From the NCBI RefSeq assembly GCF_000802155.2, contig NZ_JQGJ02000001.1, forward strand, positions 62,001 to 126,000: a stretch of DNA of 64,000 bases. The letters run 5' to 3'. This stretch comes from Pseudomonas frederiksbergensis (GTDB taxonomy: Bacteria; Pseudomonadota; Gammaproteobacteria; Pseudomonadales; Pseudomonadaceae). This document shows, piece by piece, positions 1 to 7,935 of the stretch (its first letter is position 1; each line of letters opens with the position of its first letter). The notes beneath the pieces are model-generated. The model did no database searches. It was not told the origin of the DNA and saw nothing but the letters and a program-made list of their open reading frames with translations. The position numbers and the translations under genes were made by a program.

Positions 1-697
1 GACGATGGCCGACTTCGATCGGTTGACTGCTGGGCGTCTGCCCGGTACTCAATCGCGCGAATACTTGCGCCAATGGATCCGGCTCGGCCGGGTCGCGCAC
101 CCAATAACGCTGCTGCACCGCTCCCGGGTGCTGTCGGTGATCCTGCCAGCCATTGACGGGTACAACCTGCATGTACTGCTTGATGGCCGTGATGGTCGGC
201 ACGAATCGCTCTCGGTTATGGCCGTTGGCATAGAGCTCATCCGGCGGCAGGTTGGAGGTGCTGACCACGACCATGCCCAACTCGAACATCACTTGGAAGA
301 GGCGGCCAAGGATGATCGCATCGCCAATGTCGGTGACGAACAGCTCGTCGAAACACAGCACCCGCACTTCTCGACTCAATTCCCGGGCCAGCGCCTGCAA
401 CGGGTCCGGTGTACCGGTGAGCTGGAACGAGCGCTGGTGCACCCAGGCCATGAAGTGGTGGAAATGTTGGCGACGAGCCGGAACCTCGAGGCTTTCGTAG
501 AAGCGATCCATGAGCCAGGTCTTGCCGCGCCCAACCGGGCCCCAGAGATAGACGCCCTTGATCGACTTTCGACCCTCCTGCAATGCCTTGTGACACTGCT
601 CCAGCGCCATGATTGCCAGTTCCTGGGCTTCGTCCTGGACAAAACCATGGTGCTCGATGGCATGCTGCCAAGCGCTCAAGGGGGATTTGAAAGTCAT
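1..697 (-). CDS. zapE: AFG1/ZapE-family ATPase, 3' end beyond the window edge
   Basis: Start ATG at 697; the frame runs open off the left edge, so about 232 residues are visible of a family usually near 360-380. The Walker A motif GPVGRGKT lies at residues 53-60 and the Walker B stretch LCFDE at 114-118, followed by the family-typical STSNLPPDELY segment. The pattern matches the AFG1-like P-loop ATPases, including E. coli ZapE, which acts at the division ring under stress. Compared with E. coli ZapE as I recall it, the linker before Walker A is shorter. Pseudomonas often carries more than one member of this family, so the symbol is tentative. Confidence 0.8.
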   Translation of the reverse strand, partial: MTFKSPLSAWQHAIEHHGFVQDEAQELAIMALEQCHKALQEGRKSIKGVYLWGPVGRGKTWLMDRFYESLEVPARRQHFHHFMAWVHQRSFQLTGTPDPLQALARELSREVRVLCFDELFVTDIGDAIILGRLFQVMFELGMVVVSTSNLPPDELYANGHNRERFVPTITAIKQYMQVVPVNGWQDHRQHPGAVQQRYWVRDPAEPDPLAQVFARLSTGQTPSSQPIEVGHR

Positions 698-802
698 ACG
701 GCCCGGGTCCGGAAGGCGAAGGTGGGGAGTATGCCATGCAGCGCAATCGGATGCGTTTCACCGCGATCGGATTTCCACCTCGCCTCGTTGATCCCACGCC
801 CT

Positions 803-1144
803 CTAGGCGGAAATATCCAAGCGACTGATCTTCCCCTGTTCATCGAGCCGGAAGGTGTAGCGCAACTCCAGCGGGCTGCCGGGGAAGGTGCCCGAGATCA
901 GGTTATGCACCAACACCTTTCCGGTGCGCTGCTGCACGTTGAGCACTTGCACCCGGGGCTGGTAACGCTGCGCGGTGTCTTCCATCCATTGGGCAATGGC
1001 CTGGGTGCCGACCCGGTGATTGCCTTCATCGAACACATTGGCATCTTCGGCAAAGAAACGCGTCACCGCCGAGCTGTCGCGGGCGTTGGCGGCGGCAATG
1101 TAGCCGGCAATGGCCGGCGCCAGGGAAGAAACGGGATTGGACAT
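803..1144 (-). CDS. NTF2-like (SnoaL/DUF4440-type) small protein
   Basis: A 113-residue protein with the layout of the nuclear-transport-factor-2-like fold: an N-terminal helix with a YIAAANARD segment, FFAEDANVFDEG, and a beta-sheet second half ending in ISRLDISA. The family includes ketosteroid isomerase-like enzymes and non-catalytic binding proteins, so no reaction can be assigned. The start is supported by an AAGGAG ribosome binding site seven bases upstream. It lies just downstream of, and on the same strand as, the WYL regulator at 1196-1912, with a 51-base gap, so the two may be co-transcribed. Confidence 0.75.
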   Translation of the reverse strand: MSNPVSSLAPAIAGYIAAANARDSSAVTRFFAEDANVFDEGNHRVGTQAIAQWMEDTAQRYQPRVQVLNVQQRTGKVLVHNLISGTFPGSPLELRYTFRLDEQGKISRLDISA

Positions 1145-1195
1145 GTCAGGGCTCCTTGTTGTATCGATCCGAAGCCATGCTAAAACAGCGTTGTG

Positions 1196-1912
1196 TCAGT
1201 TTTTGTCAGGAGTGAAACGCCCGGCTTCGTCGAGGTTCATCAGAGCAAACCAGGCGCGCAGCAAATCGCTGCGCCTGCCAGGATAGCGCTCACCCTGGAC
1301 AGCGGCCGAGGCAATCCGATCCGTGCGGAACGTTCGATAGGCGCCACGCAACTCGCACCAGGCCACCACCACCCGAGCCTCATTGAAAAAGCCCAGGGCC
1401 AGGGGCCAGATCAGGCGCTGGCTCGGGGTCTTGTTCACGTCGGCATAGTCGATATGCAGCTTGGCCTGGGTGCGAATGGCCTGGCGATAGACGTTCAGGT
1501 CGACGATATTCTGTGGATAGCCATAGCCCGCCGGACCGGGCAGCACCGTGGGGTTGTGCAGCGCGTCGCGCAAACCGGGCGCCAGCACCGCCTCGACCTT
1601 GGCCAAGGCGTCGGCGGCGGCCTTGCCCAGCACCTCATCGCCGCGCTGATCGACGTAGCGCAAGCCCAGCACAATCGCTTCGATTTCGTCGGCGGTGAAC
1701 ATCAAGGGCGGCAGGAACAAGCCGCTGCGCAACACATAGCCAATGCCCGCCTCGCCCTGGATCGGCGCCCCGAGCGCCGTAAGTTCGGCGATGTCACGAT
1801 AAAGCGTGCGCTCGGAGACCTGCAACTCGGCAGCCAATGTCGAGGCCGTGACCGGGCATCGCTTGCCCCGCAGGACTTGCAGCAAAGTGAGCAGCCGAGA
1901 GGTTCGCGACAC
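1196..1912 (-). CDS. YafY-type HTH/WYL-domain transcriptional regulator
   Basis: This 238-residue protein has an N-terminal helix-turn-helix of the HTH_11/DeoR type (residues about 1-60, with VSERTLYRDIAEL as recognition helix). A WYL-like ligand-sensing domain follows from about residue 135. The length and plan match the YafY family of one-component regulators. The start is GTG at 1912 and has no obvious Shine-Dalgarno sequence. The ligand is unknown. The gene is probably linked to the downstream NTF2-like gene and is divergent from the lipoprotein gene at 2024. Confidence 0.82.
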   Translation of the reverse strand: MSRTSRLLTLLQVLRGKRCPVTASTLAAELQVSERTLYRDIAELTALGAPIQGEAGIGYVLRSGLFLPPLMFTADEIEAIVLGLRYVDQRGDEVLGKAAADALAKVEAVLAPGLRDALHNPTVLPGPAGYGYPQNIVDLNVYRQAIRTQAKLHIDYADVNKTPSQRLIWPLALGFFNEARVVVAWCELRGAYRTFRTDRIASAAVQGERYPGRRSDLLRAWFALMNLDEAGRFTPDKN

Positions 1913-2023
1913 GATGAAAAAGACCCAGGGGAAATTCGCAGCAGATTAGCAGAGGCTGATGTCAGAAACTGTCAGCAGGAATGTTATTGTCCTGCTCAGT
2001 AGCCCCAACGGGAGAACCTATCC

Positions 2024-2494
2024 ATGCGCAGAATCCTCCGCGTGCCCTTCATCCTGATGCTGCTCAGCCTGAGCGCCTGCGCCCTCTTTCCGCAGCGTGA
2101 CCCGCTGAACATCAACGTGGTCGGCATCGAGCCGTTGCCCAGCCAGGGCATGGAACTGCGCTTTGCCGTGAAACTGCGCTTGCAGAACCCCAACGAAACC
2201 ACCATCGACTACAACGGCGTGGCGCTGGATCTGGAAGTCAATGGCCACACCCTGGCGACGGGCGTCAGCGACCAGAGCGGTTCGATCCCGCGTTTCTCCG
2301 AAGGCGTGTTGAGCGTGCCGGTGAGCATCTCGGCATTCTCGGTGTTGCGCCAGACACTGGGTCTGAGCCAGACCCAGCGCCTGGACAACCTGCCCTATGT
2401 ACTCAAGGGCAAGCTCGCCGGCGGTTTATTCGGCACGATGCGCTTCGTCGATCGAGGGACCCTGGATCTGCCGGGGGCATCATCCACCTGGTAA
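2024..2494 (+). CDS. LEA type 2 family outer-membrane-type lipoprotein
   Basis: A 156-residue protein with a lipoprotein signal peptide: positively charged start, hydrophobic stretch and the lipobox LSAC at about residues 16-19. The mature part is one late-embryogenesis-abundant type 2 (water stress and hypersensitive response) beta-sandwich domain, with the typical RLQNPNETTIDYNGVAL segment. Such lipoproteins are common in Pseudomonas, but their role is unclear. A GGGAGAA ribosome binding site precedes the ATG. The stop lies one base from the convergent nitrilase gene. Confidence 0.78.
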   Translation: MRRILRVPFILMLLSLSACALFPQRDPLNINVVGIEPLPSQGMELRFAVKLRLQNPNETTIDYNGVALDLEVNGHTLATGVSDQSGSIPRFSEGVLSVPVSISAFSVLRQTLGLSQTQRLDNLPYVLKGKLAGGLFGTMRFVDRGTLDLPGASSTW

Positions 2495-2495
2495 C

Positions 2496-3419
2496 TCATG
2501 CGGTGAAGCGCACGCCCGGCTTGGCCCGTTCATCCACCATCAGCTCGAAGACATCCGGCCTGGCGTAGTGGCCGACTACGTCATAGTCATAGCGCGCCCG
2601 CACCAGCTCGTCGGTATCGATCTCGGCGGTCAGCAACCCGACGGTGTCCTTCAACGGCCCTGCCAGCACGTCGCCCATGGGCCCGACGATTACGCTGCCG
2701 CCTGAGATCAACGGTCGCTGCGCCGGCCAGTTCGCCACGTCGATACCCAACGCCTGTGGCGATGCCTGGACCTGGCAGGCACTGACCACGAAGCACCGCC
2801 CTTCATGAGCGATATGTCGCATGGTCACCTGCCACATCTCCCGCTCATCCACCGTTGGCGCACACCAGACGTCCACACCTTTGGCGTACATGGCTGTGCG
2901 CAGCAACGGCATCATGTTTTCCCAGCACACCGCCGCGCCCACGCGACCGACCTGACTGTCGATCACCGGCAGGGTCGAACCGTCGCCCTTGCCCCAGATC
3001 AGTCGCTCGGTACCGGTGGGCATCAGCTTGCGGTGCTTGGCAACCAAGCCGGCGTCCGGCTCGAAGTACAGCGCCGTGCAATATAAGGTGTTGCCGGCAC
3101 GCTCGATCACGCCCAGCACCAGGCTGGCCCCGGTGCGCGCCGACAGACCCGCCAACGCCTCCGTCTCCACGCCTGGCACGTCGATGGCGTTGGCGAAGTA
3201 GCGCGCGAACGCCTCGCGTCCTTCCGGTAACCGATAACCTAACTGGGTGCCAAAGCCTTCGCCCTTGGGATAACCCCCCAGCAGCGCTTCGGGCATCACC
3301 ACCAAACGAGCACCCGCCTCGCGAATGTCTTGTTCATAAGACAGGATCTGCGCGAGGGTGTCGGCTTTGCCACCCGCAAGCGAGCCGATCTGCAAGGCGG
3401 CGACAATGGATTTGGGCAT
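2496..3419 (-). CDS. Nitrilase (carbon-nitrogen hydrolase superfamily)
   Basis: A 307-residue enzyme with the full nitrilase catalytic set: Glu44 in the [12 protein letters not shown] segment, Lys131 in the [11 protein letters not shown] segment and the nucleophile Cys165 in the CWEN motif. The CWEN motif and the GTER segment are those of true nitrilases rather than of amidases or omega-amidases, so it probably converts a nitrile to a carboxylic acid and ammonia. It is somewhat shorter at the C-terminus than typical arylacetonitrilases of about 350 residues. A GGAG ribosome binding site precedes the ATG. It is divergent from a LysR regulator 84 bases away, which is the likely regulator. Confidence 0.88.
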   Translation of the reverse strand: MPKSIVAALQIGSLAGGKADTLAQILSYEQDIREAGARLVVMPEALLGGYPKGEGFGTQLGYRLPEGREAFARYFANAIDVPGVETEALAGLSARTGASLVLGVIERAGNTLYCTALYFEPDAGLVAKHRKLMPTGTERLIWGKGDGSTLPVIDSQVGRVGAAVCWENMMPLLRTAMYAKGVDVWCAPTVDEREMWQVTMRHIAHEGRCFVVSACQVQASPQALGIDVANWPAQRPLISGGSVIVGPMGDVLAGPLKDTVGLLTAEIDTDELVRARYDYDVVGHYARPDVFELMVDERAKPGVRFTA

Positions 3420-3503
3420 GGTCTGGAACTCCGTGATTTGAGGTGTTGCTGATTCTCCGGCGCCGACCGATCATGAATAAAGCCCAGTACGCTGCTAAAA
3501 GAT

Positions 3504-4412
3504 ATGAACCAAATGAATATCACTGACATCGATCTGAACCTGCTGAAAACCTTCGAAGCCCTGCATGACGAATCCAGCGCCAGCCGCGCCGCATTGCGCC
3601 TGGGCGTGACTCAGTCCGCCATCAGCGCAGCGCTGCGCAGGCTGCGAGGGCTATATGGCGATCAGTTGTTCGTGCGCACCGGGCGCGGCCTGGCTCCGAC
3701 GCTACGGGCCAATCAGCTGAAACCGGTGATCAGTGAAGCACTGGACAGATGCCGGCAAAGCCTGGCGATGGTCGATCCGGGCGCGAGCCACTATGAGGGC
3801 CGTTCGGTGATCGTGGGGTTATCCGATGATTTCGAGATCGCCTATGGGCGGCGCCTGATCGAGGAAGTGGCACGGCGAGCGCCGGGCTTGCGCTTGATTT
3901 TCCGCCAGACCCATAGCCAGATCGTCGGCCGCGCCTTGATGGAACGCAGCCTGGACCTGGCGATCACCGCCGGCGGATTCACCGAACGGCTGCTGAGCCG
4001 CCAGGTGCTGGGTGAAGGCGGCTATGCCTGCCTGGTGGACCGGGCCAGCCTCCAGGAAGGTGAGCAGAGCCTGAGCCTGGAAGCCTTCGTGGCCCGGGAA
4101 CACCTGTTGGTGTCGTCCGGCGGCTTCATCGGCATCACCGACGAGGGGCTGGCCGGGCTGGGTCTGCGTCGGCGAGTGTGCGCCTCGACCACTCACTTCG
4201 CGGCGCTTCCGTTCCTGCTCAAGGGCAGCCAGGCTGTAGCGACTATTCCAGGCCATGCGGCCAAGGCCATTGCGGCCCTCGGCGGCCTGGCATTGCTGCC
4301 CTGCCCGCTCGCCTTGCCCCGCTACCCCATCGAACTGGGATGGCGAACCCACACGCCAATGGAGCCGGCGGCAAGCAAAGTACGCGAAGCGATCGTCGTC
4401 ACGTTCGCTTGA
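3504..4412 (+). CDS. LysR-family transcriptional regulator, divergent from the nitrilase
   Basis: A 302-residue protein with an N-terminal LysR winged helix (residues about 8-67, LNLLKTFEALHDESSASRAALRLGVTQSAISAALRRL) and a C-terminal periplasmic-binding-like effector domain. In this family an adjacent, divergently transcribed gene is often the target, which here would be the nitrilase at 2496-3419. A second in-frame ATG lies at 3513; neither start has a strong ribosome binding site. Confidence 0.85.
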   Translation: MNQMNITDIDLNLLKTFEALHDESSASRAALRLGVTQSAISAALRRLRGLYGDQLFVRTGRGLAPTLRANQLKPVISEALDRCRQSLAMVDPGASHYEGRSVIVGLSDDFEIAYGRRLIEEVARRAPGLRLIFRQTHSQIVGRALMERSLDLAITAGGFTERLLSRQVLGEGGYACLVDRASLQEGEQSLSLEAFVAREHLLVSSGGFIGITDEGLAGLGLRRRVCASTTHFAALPFLLKGSQAVATIPGHAAKAIAALGGLALLPCPLALPRYPIELGWRTHTPMEPAASKVREAIVVTFA

Positions 4413-4416
4413 GCGT

Positions 4417-4671
4417 TTATTTATTGGCCGCCATCAGGCGATTGACCTCGCTGCGCACCATGTTCGCGTACTCCGGAGGCGACATCCCATCCAGTTCGGC
4501 GCGAACCCATTCGGCCCACTTGCCCTTGCGCTTGGAACGCTCGCCGAACAACCGGGCGGCGTCGCCCTTGGCCTTGCCCAGGTTGTTTTGCCACAGTTCG
4601 AAGAGCCGGGATTTCTCATCTTCCAGCGCGGCGCGCTCGGCCAGGGGCCTGTCAGCCAGATTGAAACTCAT
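4417..4671 (-). CDS. Conserved small cytoplasmic protein of unknown function
   Basis: An 84-residue, highly charged and Trp-containing protein with no signal peptide or membrane segment. It is predicted mostly helical, with a KRKGKWAEWVRAELDGM central stretch. The start has an AGGAAA ribosome binding site. I do not recognise a named domain. The gene converges with the LysR gene with only four bases between the stops. Confidence 0.6.
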   Translation of the reverse strand: MSFNLADRPLAERAALEDEKSRLFELWQNNLGKAKGDAARLFGERSKRKGKWAEWVRAELDGMSPPEYANMVRSEVNRLMAANK

Positions 4672-4834
4672 CGGGAATTTCCTGTTGCGTAAATAGGCGC
4701 CATCTTACACCGTGCGGGGAAACGGCTTAAGACTGAATTGGGCTGCGCTTTATGGACGCACCCTTGGCGCTGCAACTTTTACCGAGGCGTGACACTCCAC
4801 TGTTCACTGCCATCCATACTCAAGGAGCATTTCA

Positions 4835-5152
4835 ATGGCCCGTAAAAGCGCCACGCAACCGAACGGAGAGCAAATCAAGGATCAAGCCTTCAGCGAACTG
4901 AAAGCGTTGATCGAAGAATCGGAAAAATTGCTCAAGAGCAGCGCGTCCCTGGTGGGCGAGGACGCTGAAAATCTTCGCGGCCAGATCGCCCAGAAACTGC
5001 AACAGGCGTTGGATGCGGTTGCCAGCGCCCGGGAACGCACACGGCCAATGGTGGATGCCACGGAAGTTTACATCGGCGGGCATCCCTGGCAGACCGTGGC
5101 CATTTCCGCCGGTTTCGGGTTGGTGGTGGGGTTGTTGCTCGGGCGACGCTAA
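4835..5152 (+). CDS. DUF883 (ElaB/YqjD-type) stress-associated membrane-anchored protein
   Basis: A 105-residue protein. The first about 70 residues are amphipathic and coiled-coil-like (ELKALIEESEKLLKSSA, then LRGQIAQKLQQALDAVASAR). One C-terminal transmembrane helix follows with the family signature GHPWQTVAISAGFGLVVGLLLGRR. ElaB/YqjD proteins anchor in the inner membrane and, in E. coli, associate with ribosomes in stationary phase. A CAAGGAG ribosome binding site precedes the ATG. Upstream, CAACTT (4773) and TCCA (4796) with 17 bases between loosely resemble an AlgU promoter; this is weak. Confidence 0.85.
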   Translation: MARKSATQPNGEQIKDQAFSELKALIEESEKLLKSSASLVGEDAENLRGQIAQKLQQALDAVASARERTRPMVDATEVYIGGHPWQTVAISAGFGLVVGLLLGRR

Positions 5153-5165
5153 GCGCCGGTCCGTC

Positions 5166-5187
5166 GCGAGGGAGCGTGCTCCCTCGC
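5166..5187. repeat. REP-like palindrome
   Basis: A perfect 10-base inverted repeat, GCGAGGGAGC then GCTCCCTCGC, with a two-base loop. It lies between the convergent DUF883 and dpkA genes. It has the GGGAGC/GCTCCC core shared by other palindromes in this window and common in fluorescent pseudomonads. It may also act as a transcript-end hairpin for both genes. Confidence 0.75.
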
Positions 5188-5209
5188 CACGCATACAGGC
5201 GTTTTCGAC

Positions 5210-6241
5210 CTACAGCCCAGCCAGTTCGCGCAACTGCGCCAGGGTCTGCTCGTCCAGCGTAATCCCCTGCTCATTGGACTTGCTGCGCTCACGGTGTCGA
5301 CGATCACCCGGCAACCGGCGCAATCCCACCCCATGCATCTGCCTGACCAGTTCCTGGCTGCGCTCGGCAAAACCTTGCCCGGCAGCTTTACTCGGGTCGA
5401 TCACAATCAGCAATTGCCCAGTCCAGGGCGTCTTGGCGCCTGGGTGATCGTGCCAATCGAACTCGAAGGAAAAATTCCCGCCGGTCAACGCCGCCGCCAG
5501 CAACTCGACCATCATCGACAGCGCAGAGCCCTTGTGCCCGCCAAACGGCAAAAGCGCGCCTCCTTCCAGGATCGCCTTCGGATCACAGGTCGGCTGGCCG
5601 AGGCTGTCCACGCCCATGCCGGGTGGCAAGCGCTCGCCTTTGCGCGCGGCAATCTGCACATCACCATGGGCAATGGCGCTGGTGGCCAGGTCAAAAACGA
5701 TTGGCTCGCCTCCGGCCCGCGGCGCGGCGAACGCGATGGGATTGGTACCGAACAGCGGACGGTCCGCGCCATGGGGCACCACGCACGTCATGCTGTTGAC
5801 CACGCTCAGCGCTACGAGCCCCTCATAGGCAAACGGCTCGACATCCGGCCAAAGCGCCGCGAAGTGATGGGAGTTGCGTATCGCCAGCACCGCAATCCCG
5901 GCGCTGCGAGCCTTTTGCACCAGCAACGGCCGGGCAGCCGCCAGGGCGGGTTGGGCAAAACCGTTGCAGGCGTCCACCCGGACGAAGCCGGAGGCGACGT
6001 CTTCGACCACTGGCACCGCTCGGCCATCCACCCAACCGCTGTTCAGCGTCGAGACATAGCCGGGTATACGGAACACCCCATGGCTGTGCGCCCCATCACG
6101 CTCGGCACAGGCACAGTTTTCAGCCAGGGTCCGGGCGACATCGGGTGACGTACCGTGGCGCAGGAAAACCTGTTCCAGCAAATTTGTCAGGGCGTTGAAG
6201 GACAGGGTGCAGGAAGCGGCGTGATCGGATAGCGCGGACAT
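5210..6241 (-). CDS. dpkA: Delta1-piperideine-2-carboxylate / delta1-pyrroline-2-carboxylate reductase
   Basis: A 343-residue member of the malate/L-lactate dehydrogenase (Ldh_2) superfamily. These use NAD(P)H through a fold unlike the Rossmann type. Segments such as RDGAHSHGVFRIPGYVSTL, RNSHHFAALWPDVEPF, LFGTNPIAFA and LLPFGGHKGSALSMMVEL are the ones I know from Pseudomonas DpkA, which reduces cyclic imino acids to L-pipecolate or L-proline in D-lysine and D-proline catabolism. The start at 6241 was chosen because CTGGAG sits upstream at proper spacing; a longer in-frame start at 6364 would add 41 unlikely residues. It ends convergent with the DUF883 gene. Confidence 0.9.
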   Translation of the reverse strand: MSALSDHAASCTLSFNALTNLLEQVFLRHGTSPDVARTLAENCACAERDGAHSHGVFRIPGYVSTLNSGWVDGRAVPVVEDVASGFVRVDACNGFAQPALAAARPLLVQKARSAGIAVLAIRNSHHFAALWPDVEPFAYEGLVALSVVNSMTCVVPHGADRPLFGTNPIAFAAPRAGGEPIVFDLATSAIAHGDVQIAARKGERLPPGMGVDSLGQPTCDPKAILEGGALLPFGGHKGSALSMMVELLAAALTGGNFSFEFDWHDHPGAKTPWTGQLLIVIDPSKAAGQGFAERSQELVRQMHGVGLRRLPGDRRHRERSKSNEQGITLDEQTLAQLRELAGL

Positions 6242-6480
6242 CTGAAGCTCCAGGATGATTATTTTGGAGGTAGCAACAGCGTAAGGGACCCACAGGGTGA
6301 TTAAACACCGTCTGAGACGCGCTCTGTCAATTGTCGCCAGCGTTGCGCGGGTCGTTCCTGGCAACCAGGGAAGCCCTGAGGGTGCGGTAACTATGTACCA
6401 CCCTTGCTGCCCCTCCGCGCCTTAACTTGCCGTTTTTCGAAGCTCGCGCCCTCAAGCGGCGCTCTCAATGAGAAACGACC

Positions 6481-7935
6481 ATGACCACCAAACCAGCCCC
6501 CCTGCTGTTCTCGGAGGTATTAGGCGCAGAACGCCTGGATCAACTGACCGCCGCCCATGGACTGACACAACCGGATCTCGATTGGTTGCGCCACGCCGCC
6601 CTTCCCACCCACACGCAACGCGCCGCGAAAACACCACCGATGTTTGCCGAAACGATTATGTTGCAAGCCGGTAAAAAAACGCCCATAGCGCTGGCCGGCT
6701 GCTTCGCCCTCAGCGCTTGCGTGGAAAACAGCGAGTCGGACACCCAGCCGGCGTTTATTTATACACCGATGGGGGGTATCAGGAAGTTCGACAACCGGGC
6801 CTCTCTCGATGTCGAAATCGAACGGATGTGGCAAGACAACGAACACAACGACCTGTACAGCTTCCTGTCGATTTCCCAGCGCAGCGAACTGAAAAGCACC
6901 GCTGACATTGCACAAACCAGGCAGATCATCGATGGCGATATTTTCCAGGCCCAACACGCCTCCATCGAATCTGCGCAGGATCTCAATGCCCTGACCATGG
7001 TGAAGGAGCTGATTCAATTGCCCTCCCTAAAGGTCATGCTCGATCGCATTCTGAAGGAAACGCATCCAACCATCGACTACAGGCAAGCCCGCGTCGCACT
7101 GGGCAAAGGGACACGTGCGCAAGGTGCCGAGGACATCGGCGTAACCGAGAGCCTCCCGCTTATAGAGGCGATCCTGATCTATTTTCACAATCAGGGCTGG
7201 CCGGCTGGGCATTACAGCTACATTACGTTCCCCGGTACACCCGACTCACCCTATTCAGTGCAGCAATGGCAGGACCTGATCCGCGGTACCGCCGCAAAGC
7301 TGGTCCCTTCGCTCACGGGTTGCATCGAAGAATTCTGGGCACAAACGGCAACTTCCTTATATCTGACGCGACGAGAACTTCTTTCCCGAATCATTCACGA
7401 CGGGCTACAGGCCAGCATTGTGATCAATAGAGAAAAAGAGCTGCTCACTGTCTCGGAAAGTCGTGAACTTTTTCGAGTACTCAGACCCTCCAGCCAACAC
7501 CACACGCCGCTGTACGTTGAAACGATTCGTTTCTGGGAATATGAACCAAGCTTCGTCGAGCTGGCGGGTTCCTTGATGATCAGCGGCAAAGGCCACTACC
7601 TGTACACGCCCCAGCACGGTTTGCAAAAGCTCGACGGATTCCGGGATTTCAAATATGCAATCCTGGACAAATCCAGCCAAGTCGTGGGAAAGGAAGCGAT
7701 CTACAGCCTCCTTGATCTGGACGAGCGCAATCGTTTCCTGCGCTTTGACGATCCGCAGCTCTCCGGGAAAGCGGTGGACTTCCCTGTTCCCGAGTGCCTG
7801 GCTGATGCAGTCATCCAGAAACAAAAAACAATCTACATTTCGCCCTTGAAATGTCACGCCAGGGCGATGTCGACGTCCATGCACTCGTCGATAAAGCCTT
7901 GGATATACGCGCTTTCATTGGCAAAAAACTATTGA
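6481..7935 (+). CDS. DUF6543 (dermonecrotic-toxin-like) giant protein, N-terminal fragment of a frameshifted gene
   Basis: 484 codons encode the N-terminal part of the very large (about 1,600-residue) DUF6543 proteins found in many Pseudomonas genomes and often annotated as dermonecrotic toxin domain proteins. No signal peptide is seen. The segment TPMGGIRKFDNRASLDVEIE and an alternating alpha/beta layout fit the family. After the A6 run at 7823-7828 the family-like sequence continues in another frame (NNLHFALEMSRQ), so roughly the last 35 codons here are out of frame. The next fragment begins within it. Either the gene is broken, or the base count at the run is wrong, or slippage restores the frame. 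Confidence 0.75.
   Translation: MTTKPAPLLFSEVLGAERLDQLTAAHGLTQPDLDWLRHAALPTHTQRAAKTPPMFAETIMLQAGKKTPIALAGCFALSACVENSESDTQPAFIYTPMGGIRKFDNRASLDVEIERMWQDNEHNDLYSFLSISQRSELKSTADIAQTRQIIDGDIFQAQHASIESAQDLNALTMVKELIQLPSLKVMLDRILKETHPTIDYRQARVALGKGTRAQGAEDIGVTESLPLIEAILIYFHNQGWPAGHYSYITFPGTPDSPYSVQQWQDLIRGTAAKLVPSLTGCIEEFWAQTATSLYLTRRELLSRIIHDGLQASIVINREKELLTVSESRELFRVLRPSSQHHTPLYVETIRFWEYEPSFVELAGSLMISGKGHYLYTPQHGLQKLDGFRDFKYAILDKSSQVVGKEAIYSLLDLDERNRFLRFDDPQLSGKAVDFPVPECLADAVIQKQKTIYISPLKCHARAMSTSMHSSIKPWIYALSLAKNY

Noticed and set aside
4773..4799. AlgU-type promoter before the DUF883 gene
   Set aside because: CAACTT-N17-TCCA shares only part of the GAACTT/TCTGA pattern. It is mentioned only as a weak possibility.
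7822..7830. Programmed -1 frameshift site in the toxin-like gene
   Set aside because: The reading phase is CAA AAA ACA, which is not the X XXY YYZ phase needed for a classical slippery heptamer. A lost base or transcriptional slippage on the A run is simpler.
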